Notes under the pieces: model-generated
Seen by the model: only the letters and a program-made list of their open reading frames with translations
What the model was told of the DNA's origin: nothing
Database searches by the model: none
Part shown: positions 43,174 through 50,928 of the stretch, in pieces
Position numbering within the stretch: position 1 is the stretch's first letter
Layout of the letters: the number at the start of each line of letters is the position of its first letter
NCBI GenBank assembly: GCA_029569475.1
Contig: JAKQSZ010000016.1
Location: 1 to 50,928 of the forward strand
DNA: 50,928 nucleotides
Direction: 5' to 3'
Origin: Candidatus Eiseniibacteriota bacterium
GTDB taxonomy: Bacteria > Eisenbacteria > RBG-16-71-46 > CAIMUX01
Made by a program: the position numbers and the translations under genes

Positions 43174-44588
43174 CAGTACTTCCCGTTCGGTAGCGGCGGG
43201 ATCTCCCGCTCCACGCGGAACTCGACCGTGCACTCTTCTCCCATGGTCCGGCGGATGGCGGCGGCCAGCTCACCGGTGCGCAAGACGAACTCAGGCGCGT
43301 CCCTCGTCAGGGGAGGTTCCAACACGAGGCGGACGGTGATTCTTTTCGGTTCCTCCTGCACGACCTGCCAGCGGCGGATCCAGTCCGACTGCAGGACAAC
43401 GCCTGCCAGGTGGATGAAGGAGAGGGAGGAAACCAGGCCGCCGTCCGCGCGCACGAAGGTCTCGGCGACGCGTCCGGTCACGTGTTGAAGAACGGGCCAG
43501 CCGGTCCTGGTCGAAGGCCGCGGCGCCATCGCCCCGGTGTCGCCGATACGATAGCGGAGCAGCGGCATGGCGTGGTTGGTGAGGCAGGTCACGAGGATCT
43601 CGCCCTCCTCCCCGGGCGGAGCCGGAGAGCCGTCGGGGCGGATGATCTCGACGAGGTGGAGCGGCGGCACGACGAGCCCTTCGTGTGCGGCGTCCTCAGC
43701 CGCGATCGCGCCGACCTCGCGGGCCGCATAGCGGTCGAAGACCGGCGCGCCGAAGACGCGCTCGATGATCCGGCGGTGCTCGGGGAACAGCGTCCCCGAA
43801 GAACTCATGATCGAGGCGGGAGCGACGACGGCGAGGCCGCTGCGTTCCAGGAACCGAGCGAACGCGTGGAGGCTGTCTGCGTAGCCGATCAGGTGACCCG
43901 GGCGCCATTGGTTGAGACGCGCGGCGTGCCGGCGCATCTGGCTGGAGGTCATCCGGAAGGAGTCCAGCGACCGTTCGTTCCGCCGCCAGCGATAGAGACG
44001 GCGCCCGATCGTCTCCCGCTCTCCCCCCAACTGCCGAGCGGATCCCCAGAGGCGCATCCGCCGCATACCCGGAACCACCCCGGCCCACCCGTCAAAGAGG
44101 TGTTCGGCCGCGAATCGCCAGAGCCCGTGCTCGCGATCGACGATGAACCGCACGGGTTGACCCGTCGAGCCCCCGGTGCCGTCCACGCGCCACGATCGGT
44201 GGGCGAGATCGTTGGAGCGGAGCTGGTCGAACTCGCGGCGCAGGGTCGGCCGGTCCAGAGGGGGAATCTGGACGAGCAGGGTTCGGGCAAGTTGGCGGCG
44301 GCCGGTGGCGCCGGCGCTCTCCAGGGCCCGCGCCACCGGATGGTCTCCGAGGAGTCGGCGGTAATAGGGGACGTGGCGGATCGCGTGAACCAGCAGGTCG
44401 CCCAGGAGTCGATCCTGGATCTCCCGGATCTCCTCCGGTTCCCGAGCCACCCAACTGCTGAGCTGTTCGAAGCGGGGTCGCCAGGGCCGTCCCAGCCCCA
44501 GGCACGTCTCGAAGAGCAGGCCCCGTAACCAGGACACCCCGGCTAGAGGCCTCTCCGCGGCTGCCTCGTCTGCCGCTGCCTCGCGCAT
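43137..44588 (-). CDS. PaaK/CapK-like adenylate-forming enzyme
   Basis: A 483-residue member of the phenylacetate-CoA ligase/coenzyme F390 synthetase branch of adenylate-forming enzymes. Motifs: RVDGTGGSTGQPVRF (phosphate loop), IMSSSGTLFPEHRRII, VFDRYAAREVGAIAAE (usually Y-G-x-x-E, here Y-A-x-x-E), LRYRIGDTG (ribose-binding Asp) and a C-terminal GKYCYCASRV lobe. CapK-type homologues are frequent in capsule and exopolysaccharide clusters, where their role is poorly known; acyl or amino-acyl activation for glycan decoration is an inference. The ATG at 44588 follows GGAGGAGG. It lies 135 bp downstream of the large secreted-protein gene on the same strand, with an inverted repeat between. Confidence 0.85.
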   Translation of the reverse strand: MREAAADEAAAERPLAGVSWLRGLLFETCLGLGRPWRPRFEQLSSWVAREPEEIREIQDRLLGDLLVHAIRHVPYYRRLLGDHPVARALESAGATGRRQLARTLLVQIPPLDRPTLRREFDQLRSNDLAHRSWRVDGTGGSTGQPVRFIVDREHGLWRFAAEHLFDGWAGVVPGMRRMRLWGSARQLGGERETIGRRLYRWRRNERSLDSFRMTSSQMRRHAARLNQWRPGHLIGYADSLHAFARFLERSGLAVVAPASIMSSSGTLFPEHRRIIERVFGAPVFDRYAAREVGAIAAEDAAHEGLVVPPLHLVEIIRPDGSPAPPGEEGEILVTCLTNHAMPLLRYRIGDTGAMAPRPSTRTGWPVLQHVTGRVAETFVRADGGLVSSLSFIHLAGVVLQSDWIRRWQVVQEEPKRITVRLVLEPPLTRDAPEFVLRTGELAAAIRRTMGEECTVEFRVEREIPPLPNGKYCYCASRVTSPAG

Positions 44589-44659
44589 CCCCCTATTCCT
44601 CCTCCGCGAGCCGTTGGCGAGTCAGAGGCTACGGCGACCTCGGCCGGATTCGAGCGCAG

Positions 44660-44712
44660 CGGCTGGCGGGTGCGCCCTTCGGGAATCCTGATCGTTGCTC
44701 GCCCGCCAGCCG
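44660..44712 (-). terminator. Large inverted repeat, possible terminator of the upstream secreted-protein gene
   Basis: CGGCTGGCGGG (44660-44670) is perfectly complementary to CCCGCCAGCCG (44702-44712), an 11-bp stem with a 31-base loop. It starts 12 bases beyond the stop of the 44724-48080 gene in the direction of transcription. No U-tract is present, so it could also be a processing or stability element. Confidence 0.45.
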
Positions 44713-44723
44713 TGACGCGACGT

Positions 44724-47700
44724 CTACCGGATGACGATCATCTTGCTGTTGGACTGGTAGTCGCCCGCCACCAGCCGGCTCCAGTAGACCCCGGCCGCCA
44801 ACATCCGCCCGTCGTCGCCGGCGCCGTCCCAGACGCAGGTGTGCATGCCCGCCGCCAGAGAAGTCCGCAGCAGCGTCCTGACTTCCCGCCCTCCGACGTC
44901 GTAGATCACCAGGCGGACCGGGCCGCTGCGAGCCAGGGAGAAGCGGATTGTCGTACGCGGGTTGAACGGGTTGGGCGCGCTGGGATAGAGGCGGTCGACC
45001 CACGGCCCCCCGGCCGAGGGCGCGCTCTCCAGGCCGCCGGGGGTCTGGTTGCAGGGATCCTCACAGGTGCCCAGGGCCAGAGGGTCGTCGATCCCGAGCG
45101 TCCACCGCAGGATCGCCTCGCACTCGGACGTGACGGCCTCCATGACCAGGCTTTCCTGGTAAGCGCACTCTCCCTGCTCGGACGGATCGCCCACCGGTTC
45201 GTGGCGGCGGATCAGGTAGTCGGCGCTGTAACCGTCCAGAACGGTGCGGTAGTTCTCCGGCGATGCGCTGCGGTCATGGACCACCTGGGCTCCGATCGGG
45301 TCCGGGGCCATGTAGCCGTTGCTGACCTTCTGGTACCGCTTGTTCACCACCCCCGATCCGTGCGACCGCAGCACGTCGAACTCGAACACGGCCGGACACC
45401 AGTTGCCGTACAGATCCAGTTCGATCTCCGAATCCCAGGCGCCCCCGGCGACATCGGCGAGACGCACGCAGTAGCCCTGGTCATTCTCGGACTCCTCGGC
45501 GGGGCAGCCCTGGTCGTGGTACGCGGCGCAGTCGTGCTCGGCGCCGAGGAAGCTGGTGAGGAATTCGGGGTAACCGTAGGTAGGGTCCGAGTCCATCGCA
45601 ATGTTGCCAGCGGCGCTGTTGCCGCTGATCCACAGCCCCTGCCGCCACTGACTGCCGCCGGAGCAAGAACTCAGCGCAAGCCAGTCGGCCAGACCTCGCC
45701 AGTCCCGTCCGTGCAACGTATAGGGTTGGAGAGCCCCGGTGTTGACGAGGATCATGCGGTAGCCCAGGAACTGGGTCACGTCCCCCCCCGAGTTTCCACC
45801 ACCCGAGTAGCGGAACACGCTGGCATGCCAGGACGAACCGGCGTCGAGGTAGTCGTAGCGGTCCCAGGGAGCCGGGTCGGGGATCGGATCTTCCGACGTG
45901 CCGGTGAGCACGCGCTGCAGCGCTTCTTCCACGTAGGTCCGCGCCCGGCCGTAGTCCGCATTGACGAAAAGAACGCACGGCTGGCGCACGGTTCCGTCCG
46001 GCACATTGCGGAAGCCGGGGAGGATCTCGAACTCCAGCCAGTTGCCTCCCGAAGTGTCCGGGAGCAGGAACATCTCCGACGGGGTGCAGACGAAATTGGA
46101 CGTCACGAAGTACTCGATCTTTGTTCCGGGGGTGAGCACGTCATCGGGGATGATCTCGTTGGATTCGCCCTGCTCGTCCCCGCTCCAATCATCCTCGAGG
46201 AGGCCCTGGCCTCCTTCGATCACGAGCTCATGGAACTGGCTGCAGAACTTGCTTCGGTACGCTTGGGTGCCGACCTGGACGGAGTCCATCCAACCGAAGG
46301 TGAACGCCGCGTCCGGGCCGACGATATCGCGGCCGTCCGCCACCCGGTCCAGCCAGGCGCGGTAGGCCGGAAGATGGGTCTGTCCGGGACCGGTTCGCGG
46401 GATCCTGAACCAGAGGCGCGCCAGCCACCTCGTATCCGCTGTAGGCGCCGGGCCTTCCACGCTCAGGGAATCGCCCAGGCGGTCCCCGTCGGTGTTGCGG
46501 TGCAGATCATAGGTGATGTCCGCGGGGCCTGGTCGCATCAGATCTGTATAAGGGCCGGGGGAAAAGTTGTCCTGGAACCGGCCGCCAGGGGTGAACGAAG
46601 GCCCACCGGGGCCGCCTGGACCGGTCATCCTTATCCGGACATTGTCCACCAGGGGAGTGGCGTTGGTTTCTTCGTTGCACGGAGCGTCAGGCTCGCAGTA
46701 GGAAAGGACCTGCAGGCCGAAGGAAACCATCTCGCAATCCGGCGGCACCCCCCAGTTGGTTCCCAGGGACCGGGTGCTGAAGCAGGTCGGGGCGTCCCCC
46801 GTGTAGATCCAGGTTTGCGCCGTAAACGGCGACCAGGTCGTTTCGCCGGTCTCGGGGCAGATGTACGGGTAGTAGCGCCAACCCGGCCGGTAAAAGACCC
46901 AGGCGCTCTGGGGCATCTCCGCATACATGTCCCACTCCGCCATGATGACGTTGTACAGCGGGAAGGGAGCTTCCAAGGCTTTGCGCACCGGCGGAGCCAT
47001 GGCCTCGACGTGCTGGCCTCTCGGATGAAGGCCGTCGGGATCGTGGAAGACCGCCACCCAGCCGTCCAGGCGGCAGCCACACGGATCCAGGATCTCGTAG
47101 TCCTCGATCCGGGCGACGTGAAAGAACGAGCCGATGCCCGGGCAGGTTGATGCGCTCCACCCCTGGGTTCCCGGCTCGAAGTCGAACATCCACGGACCGC
47201 CTTCTACATTGTCCTCGATCCTGATGTCATCGGCACCGAAGGGACCATACGGGGTGGGAGACTCACCATCTTCGTCCGACCAGCCCTGGTCAGACTGGAA
47301 CTCCAGCCGGATGGTGAAGTCGCGGGCGCCGGAACCGCCCAACTCCGCCTGTTGGATGACGCGTTCGTAGTCCGCGCCGACCGGCGGGTCGTCTCCCGAG
47401 ATGCCCAGGCGACCGGTGAAGCCGGGGTCGTTGAGAACGAGCGGGGCCTGCCCCTCGGCCAGGAGGATCACCTTGGTGTAGTCGAAGTTCTCCTCCGAGT
47501 CATTGAAGTATCGGAAGCGTAGAAGCACGTCTCCCTGGCCGGTGTATCGCAGAACCGGGGAGTCCCAACGCTGGCACCAGGAATTGCCGTAACCGAGTCC
47601 CGACACCCAGCAGAGGCCGTCGGCCTGGTCCTCGTGCAGCCCCAGCCAGACCGAGGCCGCGCCGCCCAGGATGGGCGCCGGGACCTGGTTGCCATGTCCG

Positions 47701-48080
47701 TCCCAGTCCGGCTCGGTGATGCGCTGGAACCAGGCGCCGGCGTTGTCGGTCAGATCGAGGCCGCGCCAGCCCTCCAGGGGATCCGCGGCCCCGTGGTCCC
47801 ACGTCCACGTTTCGTTGGCCACCGCATAGGGCTGGCCTTCAACGAGCTGATAGAAACCGAAGTCCAGGGTGTCCGATCGAGAGTGCTCAGCGGGGGTGAG
47901 CACGGGCGCTGCTCCACTCCGTTGCCATGTTTCCGAGGCGAGATCGAACAGGTGGGTTTCGCCTGGACCCCCTCGGCCCCAGGCGGTTCCTGAGAAGCCG
48001 CCGGGAAGAATCGCGCTACCGATCAGCAGCAGCCAACTGCCCGCCACACTCGCCATGGTCCAGCCGGCACGGTGCCTCAT
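44724..48080 (-). CDS. Very large secreted protein of unknown function with C-terminal FlgD-Ig-like module
   Basis: A 1118-residue exported protein. The signal peptide is about 1-34 (WLLLIGSAILPGG, ending TAWG). Two jelly-roll-like segments with repeated Trp-Asp, SGxGYGNSWCQRWDSP and VRIRMTGPGG suggest carbohydrate- or protein-binding beta domains between 80 and 480. A further region (about 700-960) has CVLFVNADYGRARTYVEEAL, ILVNTGALQ and YRTVLDGYSADYLIRR and many Cys; I do not recognise it. The last 90 residues are the sorting module (SAPNPFNPRTTIRFSLARSG, CVWDGAGDDGR, GVYWSRL, final Arg). The ATG at 48078-48080 has GGAGG 7 bases upstream; a TTG at 48104 is less likely. It has no homologue-based function I can state. 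Confidence 0.85.
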   Translation of the reverse strand: MRHRAGWTMASVAGSWLLLIGSAILPGGFSGTAWGRGGPGETHLFDLASETWQRSGAAPVLTPAEHSRSDTLDFGFYQLVEGQPYAVANETWTWDHGAADPLEGWRGLDLTDNAGAWFQRITEPDWDGHGNQVPAPILGGAASVWLGLHEDQADGLCWVSGLGYGNSWCQRWDSPVLRYTGQGDVLLRFRYFNDSEENFDYTKVILLAEGQAPLVLNDPGFTGRLGISGDDPPVGADYERVIQQAELGGSGARDFTIRLEFQSDQGWSDEDGESPTPYGPFGADDIRIEDNVEGGPWMFDFEPGTQGWSASTCPGIGSFFHVARIEDYEILDPCGCRLDGWVAVFHDPDGLHPRGQHVEAMAPPVRKALEAPFPLYNVIMAEWDMYAEMPQSAWVFYRPGWRYYPYICPETGETTWSPFTAQTWIYTGDAPTCFSTRSLGTNWGVPPDCEMVSFGLQVLSYCEPDAPCNEETNATPLVDNVRIRMTGPGGPGGPSFTPGGRFQDNFSPGPYTDLMRPGPADITYDLHRNTDGDRLGDSLSVEGPAPTADTRWLARLWFRIPRTGPGQTHLPAYRAWLDRVADGRDIVGPDAAFTFGWMDSVQVGTQAYRSKFCSQFHELVIEGGQGLLEDDWSGDEQGESNEIIPDDVLTPGTKIEYFVTSNFVCTPSEMFLLPDTSGGNWLEFEILPGFRNVPDGTVRQPCVLFVNADYGRARTYVEEALQRVLTGTSEDPIPDPAPWDRYDYLDAGSSWHASVFRYSGGGNSGGDVTQFLGYRMILVNTGALQPYTLHGRDWRGLADWLALSSCSGGSQWRQGLWISGNSAAGNIAMDSDPTYGYPEFLTSFLGAEHDCAAYHDQGCPAEESENDQGYCVRLADVAGGAWDSEIELDLYGNWCPAVFEFDVLRSHGSGVVNKRYQKVSNGYMAPDPIGAQVVHDRSASPENYRTVLDGYSADYLIRRHEPVGDPSEQGECAYQESLVMEAVTSECEAILRWTLGIDDPLALGTCEDPCNQTPGGLESAPSAGGPWVDRLYPSAPNPFNPRTTIRFSLARSGPVRLVIYDVGGREVRTLLRTSLAAGMHTCVWDGAGDDGRMLAAGVYWSRLVAGDYQSNSKMIVIR

Positions 48081-48580
48081 CGCAGGCCTCCGTAGATTTC
48101 TCAACCCCGTAGATTGCTCAACCCCGTCGAGTTCTCAACCCGGTCGGTTTCTCAACCCCGTCGGTCTCTGCGGCCTGCCGTTCGAGGGACTCCGGTCATG
48201 GGGTCCCTGATGCCCGCCGTGGTGGGAGGAGTTGCGCGGCATTGGTCGGGATGCTCTCGCCATGTCCCGCAGTGACGCCGAACGTGCACCGCCGGCTTCG
48301 CGATCACGCCAGCGCCGAGGACATGCGGAAGACCCGGTCATGCAGCGCACCTGGCCCTGTCTCGTCCTGGCACCCTTACCGCAGTCGAGGAGCAGATTGC
48401 AACGGAACCATGATAGACCAACCCCCGGCTCGCCGCCAGAAGGTTTTCGTCTCGCCGCGCCGTTACCACCTCGGCCCTGAGGCCGCGTCCAGCCAGGAGG
48501 GTACGCCGTCACCGATCCCAAAGCGGGAGTTTCGCTCGAAACCTCGCGTCCGCGCGAACTCGGCAGTGGGATTGTTCGAT
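48081..48580. other. Intergenic region with short tandem repeats
   Basis: A 500-bp gap between two minus-strand genes. It holds the 17-bp repeats directly upstream of the large secreted-protein gene, probably in its leader or promoter. Minus-strand TATCAT near 48410 lacks a partner -35. No gene was seen. Confidence 0.55.
48101..48168. repeat. Four tandem 17-bp repeats
   Basis: TCAACCCCGTAGATTGC, TCAACCCCGTCGAGTTC, TCAACCCGGTCGGTTTC and TCAACCCCGTCGGTCTC run end to end, beginning about 20 bases upstream of the ATG at 48080 (minus strand). The first copy touches the ribosome-binding region. Confidence 0.9.
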
Positions 48581-49324
48581 CTACAGTCCATGGCGCGGGC
48601 CGATGTCGCTCCCTCCGGGATCGTGCTCGATCCATCGCCGGAAGATCGGACGGCACCGCCACGTGGCGAGCAGCAGGAGAGCCGCGAATATCCCGACCGT
48701 GAGCCAGACCTGCCAGGAAGCGCCGGCGGCGTGAGCCCCGATCCAGGCGGAGAGGAAGTGGCCCGGCAGGCGGGCGAGAACGAACAGACCGAGCAGGGGA
48801 AGCAGTCGAATCCTCGTGAGGCCGGCGGCCAGGCAGACGAGATCATCGGGCATGAAGGGCAGCAGGAGGACCGCCGCGAAGAAGAACGGGCCGCGGGAGG
48901 CGGCCCAGTTGTCGATCCGGAGCAGAGCCGCCGGGCTGACGAGCCGGGCGACGAACGGCCGGCCGAGATAACGGGCCAGGGAGAGGACGACGAAGCTGCC
49001 GGCGCCCACCCCGAGGGCGTTGTACAACGTCCCAGGCCAGGTGCCGAAGAGAAAACCGGAGCCGGCGCCCAGGACGTGGCCTGGTATCGGAGCGGCGACA
49101 ACCTGCAGCGCCAGGAGGGCCATCAACGCCACGGGAGCGCGAGGGCCCAGGTCACGCATGTAGCCTTCCAGCGCGGCGCGATCGTGGCTGAGCTGCAGCA
49201 CCCTGCCCGGGCCGATCCAACTCAAGAGCCAGATGCCCATCGCCACAACGGCGGCGAGCGACGCCACGCCAATGACCAGACCGGGTCGATGGAGTAGACC
49301 GGATCGGCCGGCTCCCGGCCTCAT
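48581..49324 (-). CDS. TVP38/TMEM64 (DedA-like) inner-membrane protein
   Basis: A 247-residue polytopic membrane protein. Typical family blocks are ALMALLALQVVAAPIPGHVLGAGSGFLFG, NALGVGAGSFVVLSLARYLGRPFV and LLLPFMPDDLVCLAAGLTRI, with the re-entrant Pro-containing loops and the conserved F/L-P-D-D element. Relatives act as lipid scramblases or undecaprenyl-phosphate carriers in other organisms; the specific role is not known here. I prefer ATG 49322-49324; an in-frame ATG at 49399 adds 25 Arg-rich residues. It follows the tamB-like gene by 132 bp on the same strand and may be co-transcribed with it. Confidence 0.85.
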   Translation of the reverse strand: MRPGAGRSGLLHRPGLVIGVASLAAVVAMGIWLLSWIGPGRVLQLSHDRAALEGYMRDLGPRAPVALMALLALQVVAAPIPGHVLGAGSGFLFGTWPGTLYNALGVGAGSFVVLSLARYLGRPFVARLVSPAALLRIDNWAASRGPFFFAAVLLLPFMPDDLVCLAAGLTRIRLLPLLGLFVLARLPGHFLSAWIGAHAAGASWQVWLTVGIFAALLLLATWRCRPIFRRWIEHDPGGSDIGPRHGL

Positions 49325-49423
49325 GGCTGCGGCCCTCGCTTGGTGGTGGCGGCGTCGCTTGCCGACGCGCCTGAGCGCCGATAGCCGGAGCGCGCGCATC
49401 CGGCGGACGGATCCTTGGTCATA

Positions 49424-49443
49424 CGGCGATACCTGGATCGCCG
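49424..49443 (-). terminator. Hairpin downstream of the tamB-like gene
   Basis: CGGCGAT (49424-49430) pairs perfectly with ATCGCCG (49437-49443) around a 6-base loop, 14 bases after the stop codon. There is no U-tract, so the role is uncertain. Confidence 0.35.
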
Positions 49444-49456
49444 CAGGCCCACGGGA

Positions 49457-50928
49457 TCAGAAATCCTGTTCCCAGCCGAGCATGATCCCGGATTGTTCAT
49501 TGCGGCGCGTCCTGGTCTCCACGCTCCAACCGTTGCCGATCCAGTACTGGATCACGACGTCGAAGGCCGATTCCTGGTCCAGCGTCTGCTCGTAGCGGAC
49601 GAGGAGGTTGGGGCTGAGATACTTGCCGACGGCGATCGACCGCCCGGTCGTGTCCCCTTCGGACTGCTGATAGCTGACCATGTCCAGGCCAAGCTCCTGG
49701 GAGATGCGGGTGGCCAGGCGCGAGGCGGCGAACTGCTCGGCCGTGGCCATGGCGCGGGCTTCCAGGCTCTTGTTCTGCTCGCTGCTGAGATTCTCCTCCC
49801 TCTTGCCGAAGAGAAGGAAGGCGAAGATGTCCGACTGCGCCATCTCGGGGTCGGAGTCGAGTTCGAGGGTCGGCTGAAGCACGGTGCCGCCGATGGTGGC
49901 GGTGACCGTGACGTCGCTCTGCCTCTTGACCAGCGTGAGGTCCAGGGACGGGTTGAGCTGCTCGTCGCCGTAGAAGGTCACGGTGCCGCCCTGGATGTTC
50001 AAGCCCACTCCCTGGAACTCCATCTTCCCCTGTTCGGCCCGCAGCGACCCCAGCAGAACGGGCGCGCCGGCCCGCTGGACGAGCTCGATGTCGCCGGTGA
50101 GTTCGACCTCGAGTCCTCGCCCCTCGAGCCACACCCCGGAGGGGATGACCACGGTGACGCTCATGTCGAGGTTCTTCATGATGTCCGGGGGCGGTTCCTC
50201 GGAGGTGGCCGCCATGGTGTCGGCATCGGCGAGCGCGGGCGCCGCCGGTCCGCGGGTTCCGGCCTCGCGGTGGTAGAGGCTCTGCTCTTCCTCGGTCATT
50301 TCCCGCGGGAAGGGCCCTTCGGGCGAGGCGGCGGCGAAGTCCTCGCGCTCCCAGAGCAAGGCGGTGCCGTCCAGGGCGATCAGGGTCTTGCTCGCCTCGG
50401 GAATCTGGATGACCCCGTTGGCGATCTCCACCCGGCCGCGGATCACCGGAGCCTGCAGCGTCCCCGAGGCGGTGACACGCCCGTCGGCGACGGCGCGTGA
50501 ACCGTTGCGCATCGACGCCTCGGCATCGTTCAAACGGACCTCGCCCTCGAGGCTGGGGTTCTTCATGTCCCCGCGGGCCGCCAAATCGAACGCGACCTTG
50601 CCGTCGAGGCTACGGACGGTGGCCACGAGGGGGGTCAGGTCATCGAGCTCGACGTCGCGTCCGTGCAACTCGGCCAGCAGTTCGGCGCCCGCCACCGGGG
50701 TGGCGCCCGGAGGCGCCAGCGAAAGGATCTGTGGGACGAGAACGGAGCCGTTCATGATCTCGGTCTCCCCGCGCAACGCGCGGATTCCTGCGATGAGGCC
50801 GGCGCGCGCTTGCGGCAGCGCGGGCAGGTTCGAGAGGGCGATCTCCGGGAAGGTGTCGCGGATCGCGGGGTTCGAGGGTTCGCGTCCCACCGAGAGATCC
50901 ACCGCCTCGCCCCAGACGGCTCGATTGG
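49457..50928 (-). CDS. tamB: TamB/DUF490 translocation-assembly protein, C-terminal part (runs off right edge)
   Basis: At least 490 residues of the C-terminal end are present; the frame is open to the window edge with no start. Recurrent beta segments (GRVTASGTLQAPVIRGRVEI, GSLRAEQGKMEFQGVGLNIQ, GGTVTFYGDEQLNPSLDLTL, VTVTATIGGTVLQPTLELDS) and the ending motif SDIFAFLLFGK followed by a predicted beta-strand pair are characteristic of TamB. TamB spans the periplasm and helps assemble outer-membrane proteins or move phospholipids. Its partner (TamA/BamA type) would be expected next door outside the window. An acidic Pro/Glu loop (about residues 203-240 of the visible part) interrupts the repeats. 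Confidence 0.9.
   Translation of the reverse strand, partial: NRAVWGEAVDLSVGREPSNPAIRDTFPEIALSNLPALPQARAGLIAGIRALRGETEIMNGSVLVPQILSLAPPGATPVAGAELLAELHGRDVELDDLTPLVATVRSLDGKVAFDLAARGDMKNPSLEGEVRLNDAEASMRNGSRAVADGRVTASGTLQAPVIRGRVEIANGVIQIPEASKTLIALDGTALLWEREDFAAASPEGPFPREMTEEEQSLYHREAGTRGPAAPALADADTMAATSEEPPPDIMKNLDMSVTVVIPSGVWLEGRGLEVELTGDIELVQRAGAPVLLGSLRAEQGKMEFQGVGLNIQGGTVTFYGDEQLNPSLDLTLVKRQSDVTVTATIGGTVLQPTLELDSDPEMAQSDIFAFLLFGKREENLSSEQNKSLEARAMATAEQFAASRLATRISQELGLDMVSYQQSEGDTTGRSIAVGKYLSPNLLVRYEQTLDQESAFDVVIQYWIGNGWSVETRTRRNEQSGIMLGWEQDF

Noticed and set aside
44670..47150. Plus-strand open frame of 826 codons opposite the large secreted protein
   Set aside because: The minus-strand gene has a signal peptide, ribosome site and sorting module. 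The antisense frame is compositionally biased and motif-free.

Overview
The window is about 51 kb of high-GC DNA (roughly two-thirds G+C, strong G/C preference at third codon positions) from a Gram-negative bacterium. It carries lipid A/LPS export and assembly genes, a TamB-type outer-membrane assembly protein, and many large secreted proteins. Seven intact secreted proteins, plus one orphan remnant, end in an FlgD-Ig-like C-terminal module (asparagine-proline start, Trp-Asp core, Gly-Val/Leu-Tyr near the end) whose last residue is arginine. Together with LVIVD-repeat and Cys-rich GACC-repeat proteins, this points to an FCB-related candidate phylum such as Eisenbacteria or Krumholzibacteriota. 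That placement is inference; no rRNA or other marker is present. No tRNA, rRNA, CRISPR array, insertion sequence or phage gene was seen.

Layout: (1) 1-107, tail of an unidentified gene; 278-3067, secreted subtilisin-like protease (minus). (2) 3935-9927, an LPS/O-antigen block in one direction: WaaE-like glycosyltransferase, O-antigen ligase, MsbA-like ABC transporter and GT9 heptosyltransferase, the last three with 4-bp start/stop overlaps. (3) 10015-13423, a minus-strand pair: an unusual ECF sigma factor followed 7 bp later by a transmembrane Ser/Thr kinase with TPRs. (4) 13916-23370, five plus-strand genes for exported proteins. (5) 23535-28661, a minus-strand operon of a secreted metallophosphoesterase and two GT4 glycosyltransferases. 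(6) 29618-34119, a fused TIGR03960/TIGR03936 radical SAM protein and an HtrA-like protease. (7) 34819-37704, a large secreted protein with a possible clan-CD cysteine-peptidase dyad, closed by a strong hairpin. (8) 38030-44588, a second surface-glycan cluster: Wzx-type flippase, asparagine-synthetase-like protein without its nucleophilic cysteine, ATP-grasp ligase and PaaK-like adenylating enzyme. (9) 44724-50928, a very large secreted protein, a TVP38 membrane protein and the C-terminal part of TamB.

How it fits together: blocks 2, 5 and 8 supply cell-surface glycan synthesis and export, TamB and MsbA serve the outer membrane, and the exported proteins probably use a shared C-terminal signal to reach the surface. 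The sigma/kinase pair looks like a phosphorylation-controlled transcription switch.

A second theme is sequence instability. Most longer intergenic gaps contain short tandem repeats (12 to 43 bp units), ribosome-binding regions and stop codons lie inside repeats, and several conserved enzymes carry long low-complexity inserts. A 69-bp piece of the radical SAM gene is also duplicated in the gap behind it. The best candidates for undescribed biology are the flippase/AsnB-like/ATP-grasp/PaaK-like cluster and the terminal-arginine sorting module.
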